Shown here: piece after piece, positions 53,809 to 62,539 of the stretch
Layout: every line of letters starts with the position of its first letter
Numbering within the stretch: position 1 is the first letter of the stretch
Source: an uncultured Fibrobacter sp.
Lineage (GTDB): Bacteria > Fibrobacterota > Fibrobacteria > Fibrobacterales > Fibrobacteraceae
Length of the DNA: 64,000 nt
Reading direction: 5' to 3'
NCBI GenBank assembly: GCA_934700345.1
Contig: CAKUXP010000009.1
Span: 18,671 to 82,670 of the forward strand
Notes under the pieces: generated by a model
The model's input: only the letters and a program-made list of their open reading frames with translations
Databases searched by the model: none
What the model was told of the DNA's origin: nothing
Made by a program: the position numbers and the translations under genes

Positions 53809-56800
53809 TCAGCCAGCCTTCTTTTTACCCTTTGTCGTTTTTTCCATTTCCGCCTGTTTCATGAAAGTGCCGATTTCCGTCATCAAAGCGAGCATTTCCG
53901 TTTTCGCCTCGTTCCATTCCTTTTCAAAATTATCTTCAGAAAACCCGGATAGGATTCGCGGCAAATCAAAAAGATTTTTCCCGTCAAAATACTTCCACGC
54001 CTGTTTCAATTTTTCACCTAAAAGTCGCGGAGTTTTCATTTCCTTGTCCCCATACAAAGAGAGCGGAACGATTTTCCGGTATTTTTCCACATACATTTTT
54101 TCGTATAGAAGATTTAAGCGTTTTGCGGCTTCTTCCGCATCTACCGTCATTTCAAGTATTTTCATATCGGGAGCGAAGAGACAAACGGAAACCTGCGTGC
54201 AACGCTTGGCGGCAAGCAGCCCCAAAGCCAAGACGTATCCCGAAAGAAAAGAAGCGACACTGAAATTTTTCTCTTTTACTTCTACCAGAACAAGCCGGTT
54301 TTGATTTTCCTTTTCTTCCGCCAAAATCCTAGCCAACCCCGTAAGCGTCCAGTCCTTCAACAGGATATCCAGTCTTTCCGACCGGAAATTCCAATCCGCC
54401 GACGAGAACTTTTCCCGAATCAAAGCGCAAAATTCCTCGGCAACTCCATTCAAATTTTCCCAATCTCTCTCGCCGAAAACGCCAAACGGCAACGTTCCCT
54501 GCAAGCGAAGCGTCTCCTTGTCCGCGCGGTCATTTTCATTCACCGGAATTCCCAATTTTTGTGCAATCAAATTCTTCAACAAAAGACTGCGTTCGAAGTT
54601 TTCCACGGCAATCGGTTCCATGGAAATCTTTTCCGGGTCTTCATCCGCCCGATCGATGGTCGCCACACGGTTCACTTGAAATTCAAACGGATCTTCCAAG
54701 AATTTCCGCATTTCAAAAGCCGAAACCCGCTCCGGCAACTTTTTGGAATTTTCGAAAGACCATTTCAAATTTTCCGCAAAGGAAACGCATTTGTCATTTT
54801 CTTCCTTGCTAAAAGAATCCAGCGTCCGCTTATTGCGCCGTTCCCGTTCCGTATAAAGTTCCGAATTCGGTCGCGTCTCGTCGAGTGTCAATCGGCGAAT
54901 CCCGAGCGAATTTTTCGAAGCCGCGATCAAATCGTTTACCACCGAAGACGGATACAGTTCTTCGTCTTTCGGCAAATACATGCCCTGGTAGCTGATGTGA
55001 AAACTTTCACTCGTGCTCATCAACTGGCAAAGGAACGCATAGCGATTTTTTTCCACGGAAGAATCGTCTCCCGGCCAACGCGAAACGGACTTGCGCAAAT
55101 CCAGGGAATCGTAAGATTTCGTCCCCGGAAAATCCTTGGCGTTCGCGCCCAAAAAGAAGAGATGCCGGACTGGAATCGTGCGGTTCGGGGCGAACTTCAT
55201 AAACGGAATGCCGCCAACAAACAGGCTTCCGCAACTGTATTCCGAAGTTTTAGCCGCTTCGTTCAACGTCTGCGCAAGAATTTCCCAGGAAATCCGTTCC
55301 GCTCCGGCAGCAAACTGGTAGTTCAAGTTTTCAAGCGCCAAAAGGACCGATTCAAATACAATCGATTCACCGCCAAGCCCGGCAGGCGCATCGTTTAGCA
55401 AAAGCCAGCGATTAAAAAATTCTCGAATCTCAGCGATTTCCTCTTTCAAAATAAAGGTTCCCTTTTGGCGAAGCCATTCCAAATCGTTTACCAGATCCAC
55501 AAAACGATTCAGCGAACGATTGCCAGAAGAAGCCATATCGGAATAAGGCATGTATTCGCCTACGACAGAATCTGTCAAGCGAGACAGAAGCAACCGCCGA
55601 ACGCCGCACAGCCAATCTTCCTTTTCATTGGACTTGGCCGAATGATCGCGGTATATATTCATGCCGCTGACCCAGCCTTCCCAATCGGAAATTTCGGAAG
55701 GATCGATTCCCTGCGCAGCCTGTACGACAGGATTGCGGACAAGGGCAAAGAAATCGGACCGGGACAGCGATTTGCTTTTTTTGATGGCGAACAAATGTTC
55801 CAGAGCGTCACCGACAAGCGATTCCCTGGACGCGGAATCCACTAGGACAAACGGCAGATGGACTCCATTCTTGCTTCCTTTTTCATTCTGGTCGAAGACC
55901 TGCAAAATCGCCGTACGATAATCTTCAAGGACAGGGGACACCACGAGAATATCCCGGATGGATTTTCCCTTTTCGAGTAGCTTGCAAATTTCCGAATGCA
56001 AATTTTCCACTTCTCGGATACGGTTCGGCGCCGACGTAATCGTCAAGCTTTCATCGTTCGAGAGAGAAGAAAGCCTTTCGGATTGATTCGTGCGATTCGC
56101 TATCATCCATTGCAGTTCACGCAAAAAAGTATCGCGGGAGCCGATTTCCCTTGCATGCGGTTCCATGATGTCGTCCGGAAAACCTCCGATATAATCATCC
56201 GCCAAGCTCCAAAGCTTAATACTGTCCCGACCTGCGCGTCCCCAAGCCCGGAGCAAGCTGTTTTCATCTTCTTTAAGCGGTTCCTCGGACATTTCGTCCA
56301 ACGCGAACTTTTCGTCAAAACGCGCATTCCGAAATTCCAGGTCTTCCCAGAACTTCATGCACGGATTCTGGATATACGCATACACTTCGTGTTCCTTGGC
56401 GAATTCCTGAAAGAGAACGCGATAGAACTGCCCCATTCCCGAAAGTCCCAAGATAAAAACCGGGCGTTTCGACTTTATGAGAAAACCGCCGCCACGCTTG
56501 CAGTCTTCGTACAAGAACGGCAATGTCAAAAATTCATTTTCCGCCGACTTGAAAACTTTTGTCAGCAGCGAATCGCCGTCTTCGGAATTGTGAAAAATCG
56601 CCGAATACAGGTTCCGTTCCCATTCTTCGTTTTCCGCTTCACGTCCGTTCTTATCGATAAAGAACGGTTTCAAATTTCCCTGTTTCCAACAGTCCAAAAT
56701 TCCGGGTTTCCCGCTCAAGAATGCGCTCGGACGGCTCGTTTCGTATTCCAAAAAAAGTCCAGAAAGCTTGTTCGCCAAATCAAAGAGGCGATGCTCATCG

Positions 56801-57174
56801 ACAGAATTTCCTCCGGCAAGCAGATACCGGCAAACCTGTCCGTCCAACTTTTCAAAGTTCGCCTTGCCGGATTCATCTTTTTTTTGCAAATAGGCAAGAA
56901 TCACGTTGCGCAGCATATCCGCAGAAAGCTTTTTCTTATTCGGATGATCCCCGATCAAGATTTCCATCAGGAACTTGTCGATGGACTTCCTGTTCAGATT
57001 GGCAAGGACGCCACGCTTTTCTAGCCAGCGCAAGCGGAACCACTGCTCCAGCTTGTATTCCGAAAAAATAATCGTCGGAGCGTCGAACGGAGAAGCCCAT
57101 TCCTCCGCCACCTTATCTATCATCTCGTCTGCAATCGTTTCCAAGCTCAGCGCAAATTTCAAGTGTAAAGCCAT
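53809..57174 (-). CDS. recC: Exodeoxyribonuclease V gamma subunit RecC
   Basis: A 1121-residue protein in the RecC position and of RecC length. The N-terminal ALHLKFALSLETIADEM and WASPFDAPTIIFSEYKLEQWF-type opening, with no intact Walker motifs, fits the inactive-helicase fold of RecC that recognises Chi. FFLGANAKDFPGTKSYDSLDL near residue 670 and the degraded nuclease-like C-terminus are further family marks. GGGAG precedes the ATG. The Chi sequence used here cannot be read from this window. Confidence 0.93.
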   Translation of the reverse strand: MALHLKFALSLETIADEMIDKVAEEWASPFDAPTIIFSEYKLEQWFRLRWLEKRGVLANLNRKSIDKFLMEILIGDHPNKKKLSADMLRNVILAYLQKKDESGKANFEKLDGQVCRYLLAGGNSVDEHRLFDLANKLSGLFLEYETSRPSAFLSGKPGILDCWKQGNLKPFFIDKNGREAENEEWERNLYSAIFHNSEDGDSLLTKVFKSAENEFLTLPFLYEDCKRGGGFLIKSKRPVFILGLSGMGQFYRVLFQEFAKEHEVYAYIQNPCMKFWEDLEFRNARFDEKFALDEMSEEPLKEDENSLLRAWGRAGRDSIKLWSLADDYIGGFPDDIMEPHAREIGSRDTFLRELQWMIANRTNQSERLSSLSNDESLTITSAPNRIREVENLHSEICKLLEKGKSIRDILVVSPVLEDYRTAILQVFDQNEKGSKNGVHLPFVLVDSASRESLVGDALEHLFAIKKSKSLSRSDFFALVRNPVVQAAQGIDPSEISDWEGWVSGMNIYRDHSAKSNEKEDWLCGVRRLLLSRLTDSVVGEYMPYSDMASSGNRSLNRFVDLVNDLEWLRQKGTFILKEEIAEIREFFNRWLLLNDAPAGLGGESIVFESVLLALENLNYQFAAGAERISWEILAQTLNEAAKTSEYSCGSLFVGGIPFMKFAPNRTIPVRHLFFLGANAKDFPGTKSYDSLDLRKSVSRWPGDDSSVEKNRYAFLCQLMSTSESFHISYQGMYLPKDEELYPSSVVNDLIAASKNSLGIRRLTLDETRPNSELYTERERRNKRTLDSFSKEENDKCVSFAENLKWSFENSKKLPERVSAFEMRKFLEDPFEFQVNRVATIDRADEDPEKISMEPIAVENFERSLLLKNLIAQKLGIPVNENDRADKETLRLQGTLPFGVFGERDWENLNGVAEEFCALIREKFSSADWNFRSERLDILLKDWTLTGLARILAEEKENQNRLVLVEVKEKNFSVASFLSGYVLALGLLAAKRCTQVSVCLFAPDMKILEMTVDAEEAAKRLNLLYEKMYVEKYRKIVPLSLYGDKEMKTPRLLGEKLKQAWKYFDGKNLFDLPRILSGFSEDNFEKEWNEAKTEMLALMTEIGTFMKQAEMEKTTKGKKKAG

Positions 57175-57212
57175 AAACTCTCCCGAGAATTAAATTCGAT
57201 AGAAACTATCAC

Positions 57213-57785
57213 CTAAAGCGATATTTTGATGGAATAGCAAAAGTCATCCGGATCCATCTTCAAAGCGTCCTGGAAACTGTAATTTCCCCCGAAAAATTTG
57301 TACATCAGATAGCTGATATGTTGACCGGCAAATTCCGGTCTATCTCTAAAGGCACCGGTAATATTCCAGTTCATGTCAAACAACATTTCCTTTTCAGTCG
57401 ACAGCGAAGGATGTCCATCACTCATACAAAAACCTATCTTATCATCATTCAATTCCCATCCCGTGAAATACTCGGAATCCTGCCAGTCTCCTTCATACGA
57501 AAAATTGAGATCAACATCAAAATCAACATAATCCTTCTTCCCGGAATCAATCATCCGCTTTAAATCCCAATAAACCCGTTCTAGCGCTTCAAAGCCTTTA
57601 CAGCCAAGTTCCATCAAAGTCGCGTTCATCGCCAAGAGTTTCTGGACATTTTCCTTGCTCCAGACAAACGCTGCGTTTTGCTCTTTCCAGCGTCGATGAA
57701 GTACGGTATCGATTAGGAACCGCTTTCTATTATCTATCCTAGCTTGAATCTTGGAATTTTTTTCAACGCAAGCTTCGTAATCCAT
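57213..57785 (-). CDS. Protein of unknown function beside the defence genes
   Basis: A 190-residue, acidic, soluble protein without signal peptide or membrane helix. The N-terminal 60 residues look helical and charged (KNSKIQARIDNRKRF). The rest is rich in aromatic and acidic residues (YVDFDVDLNFSYEGDWQDSEYF). AGGAG precedes the ATG. It is placed between recC and the metallopeptidase of the type I restriction locus, all on the same strand, but a 55-base gap with a palindrome separates it from the peptidase. I do not recognise a family; an immunity-type or accessory protein is possible but unproven. Confidence 0.65.
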   Translation of the reverse strand: MDYEACVEKNSKIQARIDNRKRFLIDTVLHRRWKEQNAAFVWSKENVQKLLAMNATLMELGCKGFEALERVYWDLKRMIDSGKKDYVDFDVDLNFSYEGDWQDSEYFTGWELNDDKIGFCMSDGHPSLSTEKEMLFDMNWNITGAFRDRPEFAGQHISYLMYKFFGGNYSFQDALKMDPDDFCYSIKISL

Positions 57786-57829
57786 GACGCTCCTATGGTT
57801 AGACCTCTATAAAGATAAATTCATAAATA

Positions 57830-57842
57830 GACAAAATTTGTC
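57830..57842. repeat. 13-base palindrome, copy 2
   Basis: The same 6-1-6 palindrome as at 16649-16661 (on the opposite strand) covers the end of the metallopeptidase stop codon and lies 45 bases upstream of the 57213-57785 gene. It could be an operator for that gene. Confidence 0.4.
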
Positions 57843-58596
57843 ATTTTGTAAGATTTTCATGCACGGATTCGGCAGAAACGGCTCCCTTTTCGGGTTTCAT
57901 CGGCATCAAGACAAAGCCGTTAAGGTCTTTCCGTATATCCTGCCAGTAAGGTAATTGTTCGGCCACGCAGGCATCGAACTCTTTTGTGTGATGCCGAACT
58001 TTCAAATGGGCTAGTTCATGGACGATAATATAATCTAGGCATTTCAAGGGAACATGTACCAAAAGCAGGTTAAACCTAAGATTTCCTCGGAGACCGCAAC
58101 TGCCCCATCTCTGTTCCATTCGACGAATTCCCCAGCTGCCGCAAGCCAAGTGCATCCTTTTTTCCCATTTTGGAAGCCGCTTTGCGATTTCGGTTTTCAG
58201 CTTTTTGCGCAAAACGCCTCTCACAAAATTTTCACGCTGCAAAGAAGAACTTTCTTTGCGAACCGTCAAGATTGCATTTTTTCCGTTCAGCACCAACGAG
58301 TTTTTGCGAGCATATTTAACTTGTAGATAATACTGTTTTCCGAAAACAAAAAGCGACTCGCCCGAAACAAATTCCCGTTCACTCAAGCGAGACTGCCTTG
58401 CAAACTTTTCCCGCTGCTGTCTAATCCACGAGACTTTGGTTCGCAAAAAAACTTGAATCGTTTCATCAGAAAGATTCAGCGGAGCGGAAACGCAAACTTT
58501 TCCGTCGGGAGGCATCACCGAAAGATGGATATTCTTGATATCCTTCCGGGCTACTTCAACCGCTATTCCCGAAATGGAAAGATTCGTCAGCTGCAT
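57841..58596 (-). CDS. YgjP-like (DUF45) zinc metallopeptidase linked to a type I restriction locus
   Basis: A protein of about 251 residues. The zinc motif HExxH is seen as HELAHLKVRHH near residue 185, with QRWGSCGLRGNLRFN just before it, the signature of the YgjP/SprT-like DUF45 family. ATG at 58596 shares a base with the hsdR stop (TGATG) and has GGAA upstream, so it is preferred over the in-frame start at 58617. Members of this family often accompany type I restriction operons, where their role is unknown; turnover of the restriction complex has been suggested in general terms. Confidence 0.88.
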   Translation of the reverse strand: MQLTNLSISGIAVEVARKDIKNIHLSVMPPDGKVCVSAPLNLSDETIQVFLRTKVSWIRQQREKFARQSRLSEREFVSGESLFVFGKQYYLQVKYARKNSLVLNGKNAILTVRKESSSLQRENFVRGVLRKKLKTEIAKRLPKWEKRMHLACGSWGIRRMEQRWGSCGLRGNLRFNLLLVHVPLKCLDYIIVHELAHLKVRHHTKEFDACVAEQLPYWQDIRKDLNGFVLMPMKPEKGAVSAESVHENLTK

Positions 58597-61500
58597 CAGT
58601 ATTCCGTTTGCCTGCAAATCAAATCATACAGTCTGGAAACTTCCGCATCGTCCTGCAAAATTTCATACAAGGCTCGCTTGATTTTGTTCGCCTTCACCGG
58701 ATTGTTTCTAAAGTCTTCCTGCTTACTCTCCAGAACCGCCGTGTGAATTTTTAACGCCAGCTGTTCGTCATTTCCGCAGTTGTCGTAAATCGCTTTGAGC
58801 GCTTCGCTTTCCCGAATCTTTTCCGGATACTTTTCATCATCCGGGCGTTCCACTTTTCGAGCGAGCGCCATATACTTTTTCAAAAGTTCCGCATATTCCA
58901 AAACGCCTTGTTTGCGCATTCGAATCAACTCGTCCAAAATTTGGGAAATCTTATTGTAATACGCGGGATTTGCGCTAATCTGGGCAACAATTTTACGGCG
59001 AATGTTGTTTTCAATCTTTTCAGCCGCACTGCATCCCCTTGCTTTATCCGCAGAATTCAAATCGTCCGAAAGCAGTTCAATGACCTGCAAGAGGCTAGCA
59101 TCGTCAAATCCTCCGATTTTTTGCGATTCGCCGCCGACAATATAATTGTCAATCAAATAACGCATACCCGGTTCGTATGCTTTCAAATCGATGTAGTCCG
59201 CGCTAGCCTTTTGAATTTCCTCGCGCAAGTCACCGTAGAACTTCACCTTCGCTTCTTTCTTCGCCCATTCTTCCGAAGTAAAATTCAAAAGTGATGCCTG
59301 AATCTTCAATTCGCCCAAAGCCCGCATCAACTGCCCCGCGAGCAAATATAGACGTTCACGCAAGCGAGCCTTGGCATCCGCCAAATCCTGGTCCGTAATC
59401 CAGTTGCCGCTTTCGCCACAAAAATAATGCTGGTATTCCAACTTTCCTTTTGGCATCGGAACATCTTCGCAAAGCGTTTCCAACTTTTCGAGCGTTTCGT
59501 CAAAATACTTAACCACTTCTGCCGTGCGATTTTTTATCAATCCCTCCACATCAGATTCGTCATAGTTTTCAAATGCGCCCGATGTGTATTTGTTCATGCT
59601 GTCGGCGACACGGTCGAACAAGCCTTTGTAATCCACGATAATGCCGAACGGTTTCGTTTCGTCATCCAAGCGGTTTACGCGACAAATCGCCTGAAACAGT
59701 CCGTGGTCCTGCATTTTCTTATCGATGTAAAGATAGGTGCAATGCGGCGCATCGAAACCTGTCAGCAGTTTATCGACGACAATCAGGAGCTTCATGTTTG
59801 CCGGTTCTTCGACAAACTTGCGCTTCGCCTCTTTTTCAAAAGCTTCCACTTTTTTCTGCATCCGGGAAGAATCTTCACCGTCTTCGATTCCCACCATCTT
59901 GCGGTAAATCTGGTACTTTTCAAACGTTTCCGTATCTTCGCCTAGGCTCACCGTATCGGTACGCAAATCTCCGGCATTCGGCATATACGAAGAAATGATG
60001 GCGCACTTTTTAAATCCGTTCTGCTGGAAAATTTCGTAATACTTGCAGGCCGTATATATCGAATCGGCTACGAGAATCGCATTGCCATGTCCAGAACACA
60101 AGCGAGCGTCCTGTTCAAAATCGAGAATGATATCTTCGACCACAATCTGCAAGCGGTTTCGCGAAGAATAGACCGTTCGCAAATTCGCCCAGCGGGCCTT
60201 TAGCTTTGCCTTGGCGACCGGCGTAAGTCCCGCCGTTTTCAAATCAAACCAGGCGTCGATTTTTTCTGGAGATTTCAATTCTTGCGGAACATCGCGCCCT
60301 TCATAATGCAAATCCAAGATAACTTTATCGCGAACGCCTTCGTTGAATTTGTAGGCATGGATATAGCTGCCAAAAACTTCGATACTTGTCTGCTTGTCCT
60401 TTTTTAGAAGTGGCGTCCCCGTGAAGCCGACGAAAACAGCATCGGGCAACATAATTTGCATCGCCTGATGCAGCAAGCCGGATTGCGTCCTGTGGCATTC
60501 ATCCACGAATACGACGAGATCGCCTTTTACACGAAAGTTTTCCGGCAAAGATTTTTTGAGTTCTTCCAGATATTGCCGATAATCGCCTTCGGTTACATCG
60601 CCGTTTCGATGCCCAAACTTGTGTATGAGAGAACAGACGACAAGATGTTCTTTTGAATTCAGCTGGCGAATCAGATCCGCGCCACTCTTCGTTCGGTAAA
60701 TTTTTTCATCGACACCCAAGAACAGATCGCAAATCTGGGAATCCAGTTCTTCGCGGTCCGTCACAATCAAAATGCGACGTTCCGGTTCGTTCAGCAAAAG
60801 CCTTTTAGAAAGCCAAACCATCGTAAGCGATTTTCCGCTTCCCTGCGTATGCCAGATGATTCCGCCCTTGCGCTGTTTCCTGATGCGGTTGTAAGCCCGA
60901 TGGATCGCGTAATACTGATTATAACGGCAGACTTTCTTTTTCCCCAAATCGAAAATCACGAAGTTGTGAATCAAATCCAGGAAACGCGTTTTGTTGAACA
61001 GCGAAAACAAACCTCGGAAAAGGATTCCTGAAATCGACCGGTTCTTTTCATCGATAAGCAAATCGTTATCGTCCAATTCATCCAGGCGTTCACGGAACGC
61101 ATCTTCTTTCCACATCGCGAATTTGGTTTCCGGCGTTTCAACGGTACCGTAACGAAGTCCTTCGCTTTCGTTGCCCGCAAAACAAAACTGAACCGTCGAA
61201 AAGAAAGGACGGATATAGCCATCGCTCTGGTTCGTCAGATTTTGACGGATTCCGTCCGCTACCGAAATCGTACTCTTCTTGAGTTCAATTACCGCAAGAG
61301 CAATACCGTTCACATACACGACCAAATCGGGACGCTTTGTCCGAAGCCCCGTATTGATCGTCACCTCTTCCGCAATGGCAAAAGTATTGTTCGACGGATT
61401 TTCGAAATCGATAAAATAGACGCTCTGGTTTTCCCCGTTTTCATCCTGAATCCGATTCGGATACTTTAACGCTCCATAGACATTTTTATTTGCCGCATAC

Positions 61501-61736
61501 AAACCCTGCTGCATATCGCCCGCCAAATGCACAAGCGAAGCAACCGCCTTGTTCGCGACCACTTCGGAATAATGCTTGACATCTACCAGAAAACGGCGCA
61601 AATCGTTTTCGCGCACATTCTTGTTCTGAACATCCGCCAAGTTGCCCAAATAATCGTAGCGCAATTCTTCCTTAAAAAACCGGATTACCCTTTTTTGCGT
61701 TTCACATTCCGGCAAAGAAATTATCGATTCAGACAT
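58596..61736 (-). CDS. hsdR: Type I restriction enzyme R subunit HsdR
   Basis: A 1046-residue motor-nuclease subunit. The N-terminal PD-(D/E)xK nuclease is visible as RPDLVVYVNGIALAVIELKK near residue 135. The SF2 motor follows, with Walker A in IIWHTQGSGKSLTMVW near residue 295, DECH in VVFVDECHRTQSG near residue 410, and motif V/VI residues in VVDKLLTGFDAPHC near residue 660. The C-terminal helical part that binds the methylase is present. All catalytic residues look intact. GAGGA precedes the ATG. It follows the ATPase/TOPRIM pair by 23 bases and is coupled to the metallopeptidase gene. Confidence 0.95.
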   Translation of the reverse strand: MSESIISLPECETQKRVIRFFKEELRYDYLGNLADVQNKNVRENDLRRFLVDVKHYSEVVANKAVASLVHLAGDMQQGLYAANKNVYGALKYPNRIQDENGENQSVYFIDFENPSNNTFAIAEEVTINTGLRTKRPDLVVYVNGIALAVIELKKSTISVADGIRQNLTNQSDGYIRPFFSTVQFCFAGNESEGLRYGTVETPETKFAMWKEDAFRERLDELDDNDLLIDEKNRSISGILFRGLFSLFNKTRFLDLIHNFVIFDLGKKKVCRYNQYYAIHRAYNRIRKQRKGGIIWHTQGSGKSLTMVWLSKRLLLNEPERRILIVTDREELDSQICDLFLGVDEKIYRTKSGADLIRQLNSKEHLVVCSLIHKFGHRNGDVTEGDYRQYLEELKKSLPENFRVKGDLVVFVDECHRTQSGLLHQAMQIMLPDAVFVGFTGTPLLKKDKQTSIEVFGSYIHAYKFNEGVRDKVILDLHYEGRDVPQELKSPEKIDAWFDLKTAGLTPVAKAKLKARWANLRTVYSSRNRLQIVVEDIILDFEQDARLCSGHGNAILVADSIYTACKYYEIFQQNGFKKCAIISSYMPNAGDLRTDTVSLGEDTETFEKYQIYRKMVGIEDGEDSSRMQKKVEAFEKEAKRKFVEEPANMKLLIVVDKLLTGFDAPHCTYLYIDKKMQDHGLFQAICRVNRLDDETKPFGIIVDYKGLFDRVADSMNKYTSGAFENYDESDVEGLIKNRTAEVVKYFDETLEKLETLCEDVPMPKGKLEYQHYFCGESGNWITDQDLADAKARLRERLYLLAGQLMRALGELKIQASLLNFTSEEWAKKEAKVKFYGDLREEIQKASADYIDLKAYEPGMRYLIDNYIVGGESQKIGGFDDASLLQVIELLSDDLNSADKARGCSAAEKIENNIRRKIVAQISANPAYYNKISQILDELIRMRKQGVLEYAELLKKYMALARKVERPDDEKYPEKIRESEALKAIYDNCGNDEQLALKIHTAVLESKQEDFRNNPVKANKIKRALYEILQDDAEVSRLYDLICRQTEY

Positions 61737-61759
61737 GGAAAATCCTCACTAAGGTTCTT

Positions 61760-62539
61760 CTATAAAGATAGTCGAAGGATACTCATCGTTTTCTGTGAGC
61801 CTAAATACTCCAACAAGAAAAAAGGAAATGCGCCAAGAGTTGCGACAGTTTGTTCGCCTAAAATTAATTTTCTCTGGCAATCAAAAATCAATCTCTGCGT
61901 CATCTCATCAAGAATGACTTCGAAAGCCTCATCTGATCGTCCCATCAGCCATCCCGCCTTTTCGTAATTCGCTTTGCAAATTTTGGACCAGTTTTCACGG
62001 GAGTTTGCCCTGCAGATGCTTTTAGAGTCTCGATTCAAATTATTGGCGAATTTTTTGAATCCGTTACCACGGCAATTTTCAATCTTAAATAACTTGCGAT
62101 CCTCAGACATCAAACCCGTCGAATCATCGCAAATATTGATAGCTTCCACCATCGGATAACTTAGGAACAGTTTTCCATTCTCGGTTTCGTTATCAAAGAA
62201 GTCCACCAATTCAGAAAGATGACTGCAAGCTTCATCCAAAAATTTTCCGTGAATGTCCAGGTCAAAGAACAGAAAAATTTGCGCAACATCCTCCCTTTTC
62301 AAATCTTGCAAGACGGCGTTGTCAGAAAAACGTTCCTTAAGAACTTCAGTAATATCAAGAAAGCCGTCGTTTTCTTTTAAGATTGCATACAAGGCATACA
62401 CATTGGACATATAGACAACCCTTACCAAATCTTCAGATATGTCCGCCAACTCCTCAGGGAATGCGCGCTGTAAACGAGCAAGGGTATTCCCTTCGGGCTG
62501 TTCTCCCTCTAAAATGACCAAGACCTTTGCAGAACTCAA
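61760..62539 (-). CDS. TOPRIM-like protein paired with an AAA ATPase (candidate defence effector)
   Basis: A 259-residue protein. It opens with VLVILEGEQ, placing a TOPRIM-type Glu at residue 11. A hydrophobic strand ending in Asp93-Leu-Asp95 (FLFFDLDIHGKF) fits the DxD of TOPRIM, and SYPMVEAI follows near residue 128. This arrangement resembles RloB/DUF4435-like proteins such as the AriB nuclease of PARIS, but the similarity is by motif only. Initiation is at TTG 62539, overlapping the ATPase stop as TTGA, with AGGAG upstream. A later start would remove the conserved Glu. Expected role: nuclease released or activated by the partner ATPase. Confidence 0.7.
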   Translation of the reverse strand: MSSAKVLVILEGEQPEGNTLARLQRAFPEELADISEDLVRVVYMSNVYALYAILKENDGFLDITEVLKERFSDNAVLQDLKREDVAQIFLFFDLDIHGKFLDEACSHLSELVDFFDNETENGKLFLSYPMVEAINICDDSTGLMSEDRKLFKIENCRGNGFKKFANNLNRDSKSICRANSRENWSKICKANYEKAGWLMGRSDEAFEVILDEMTQRLIFDCQRKLILGEQTVATLGAFPFFLLEYLGSQKTMSILRLSL

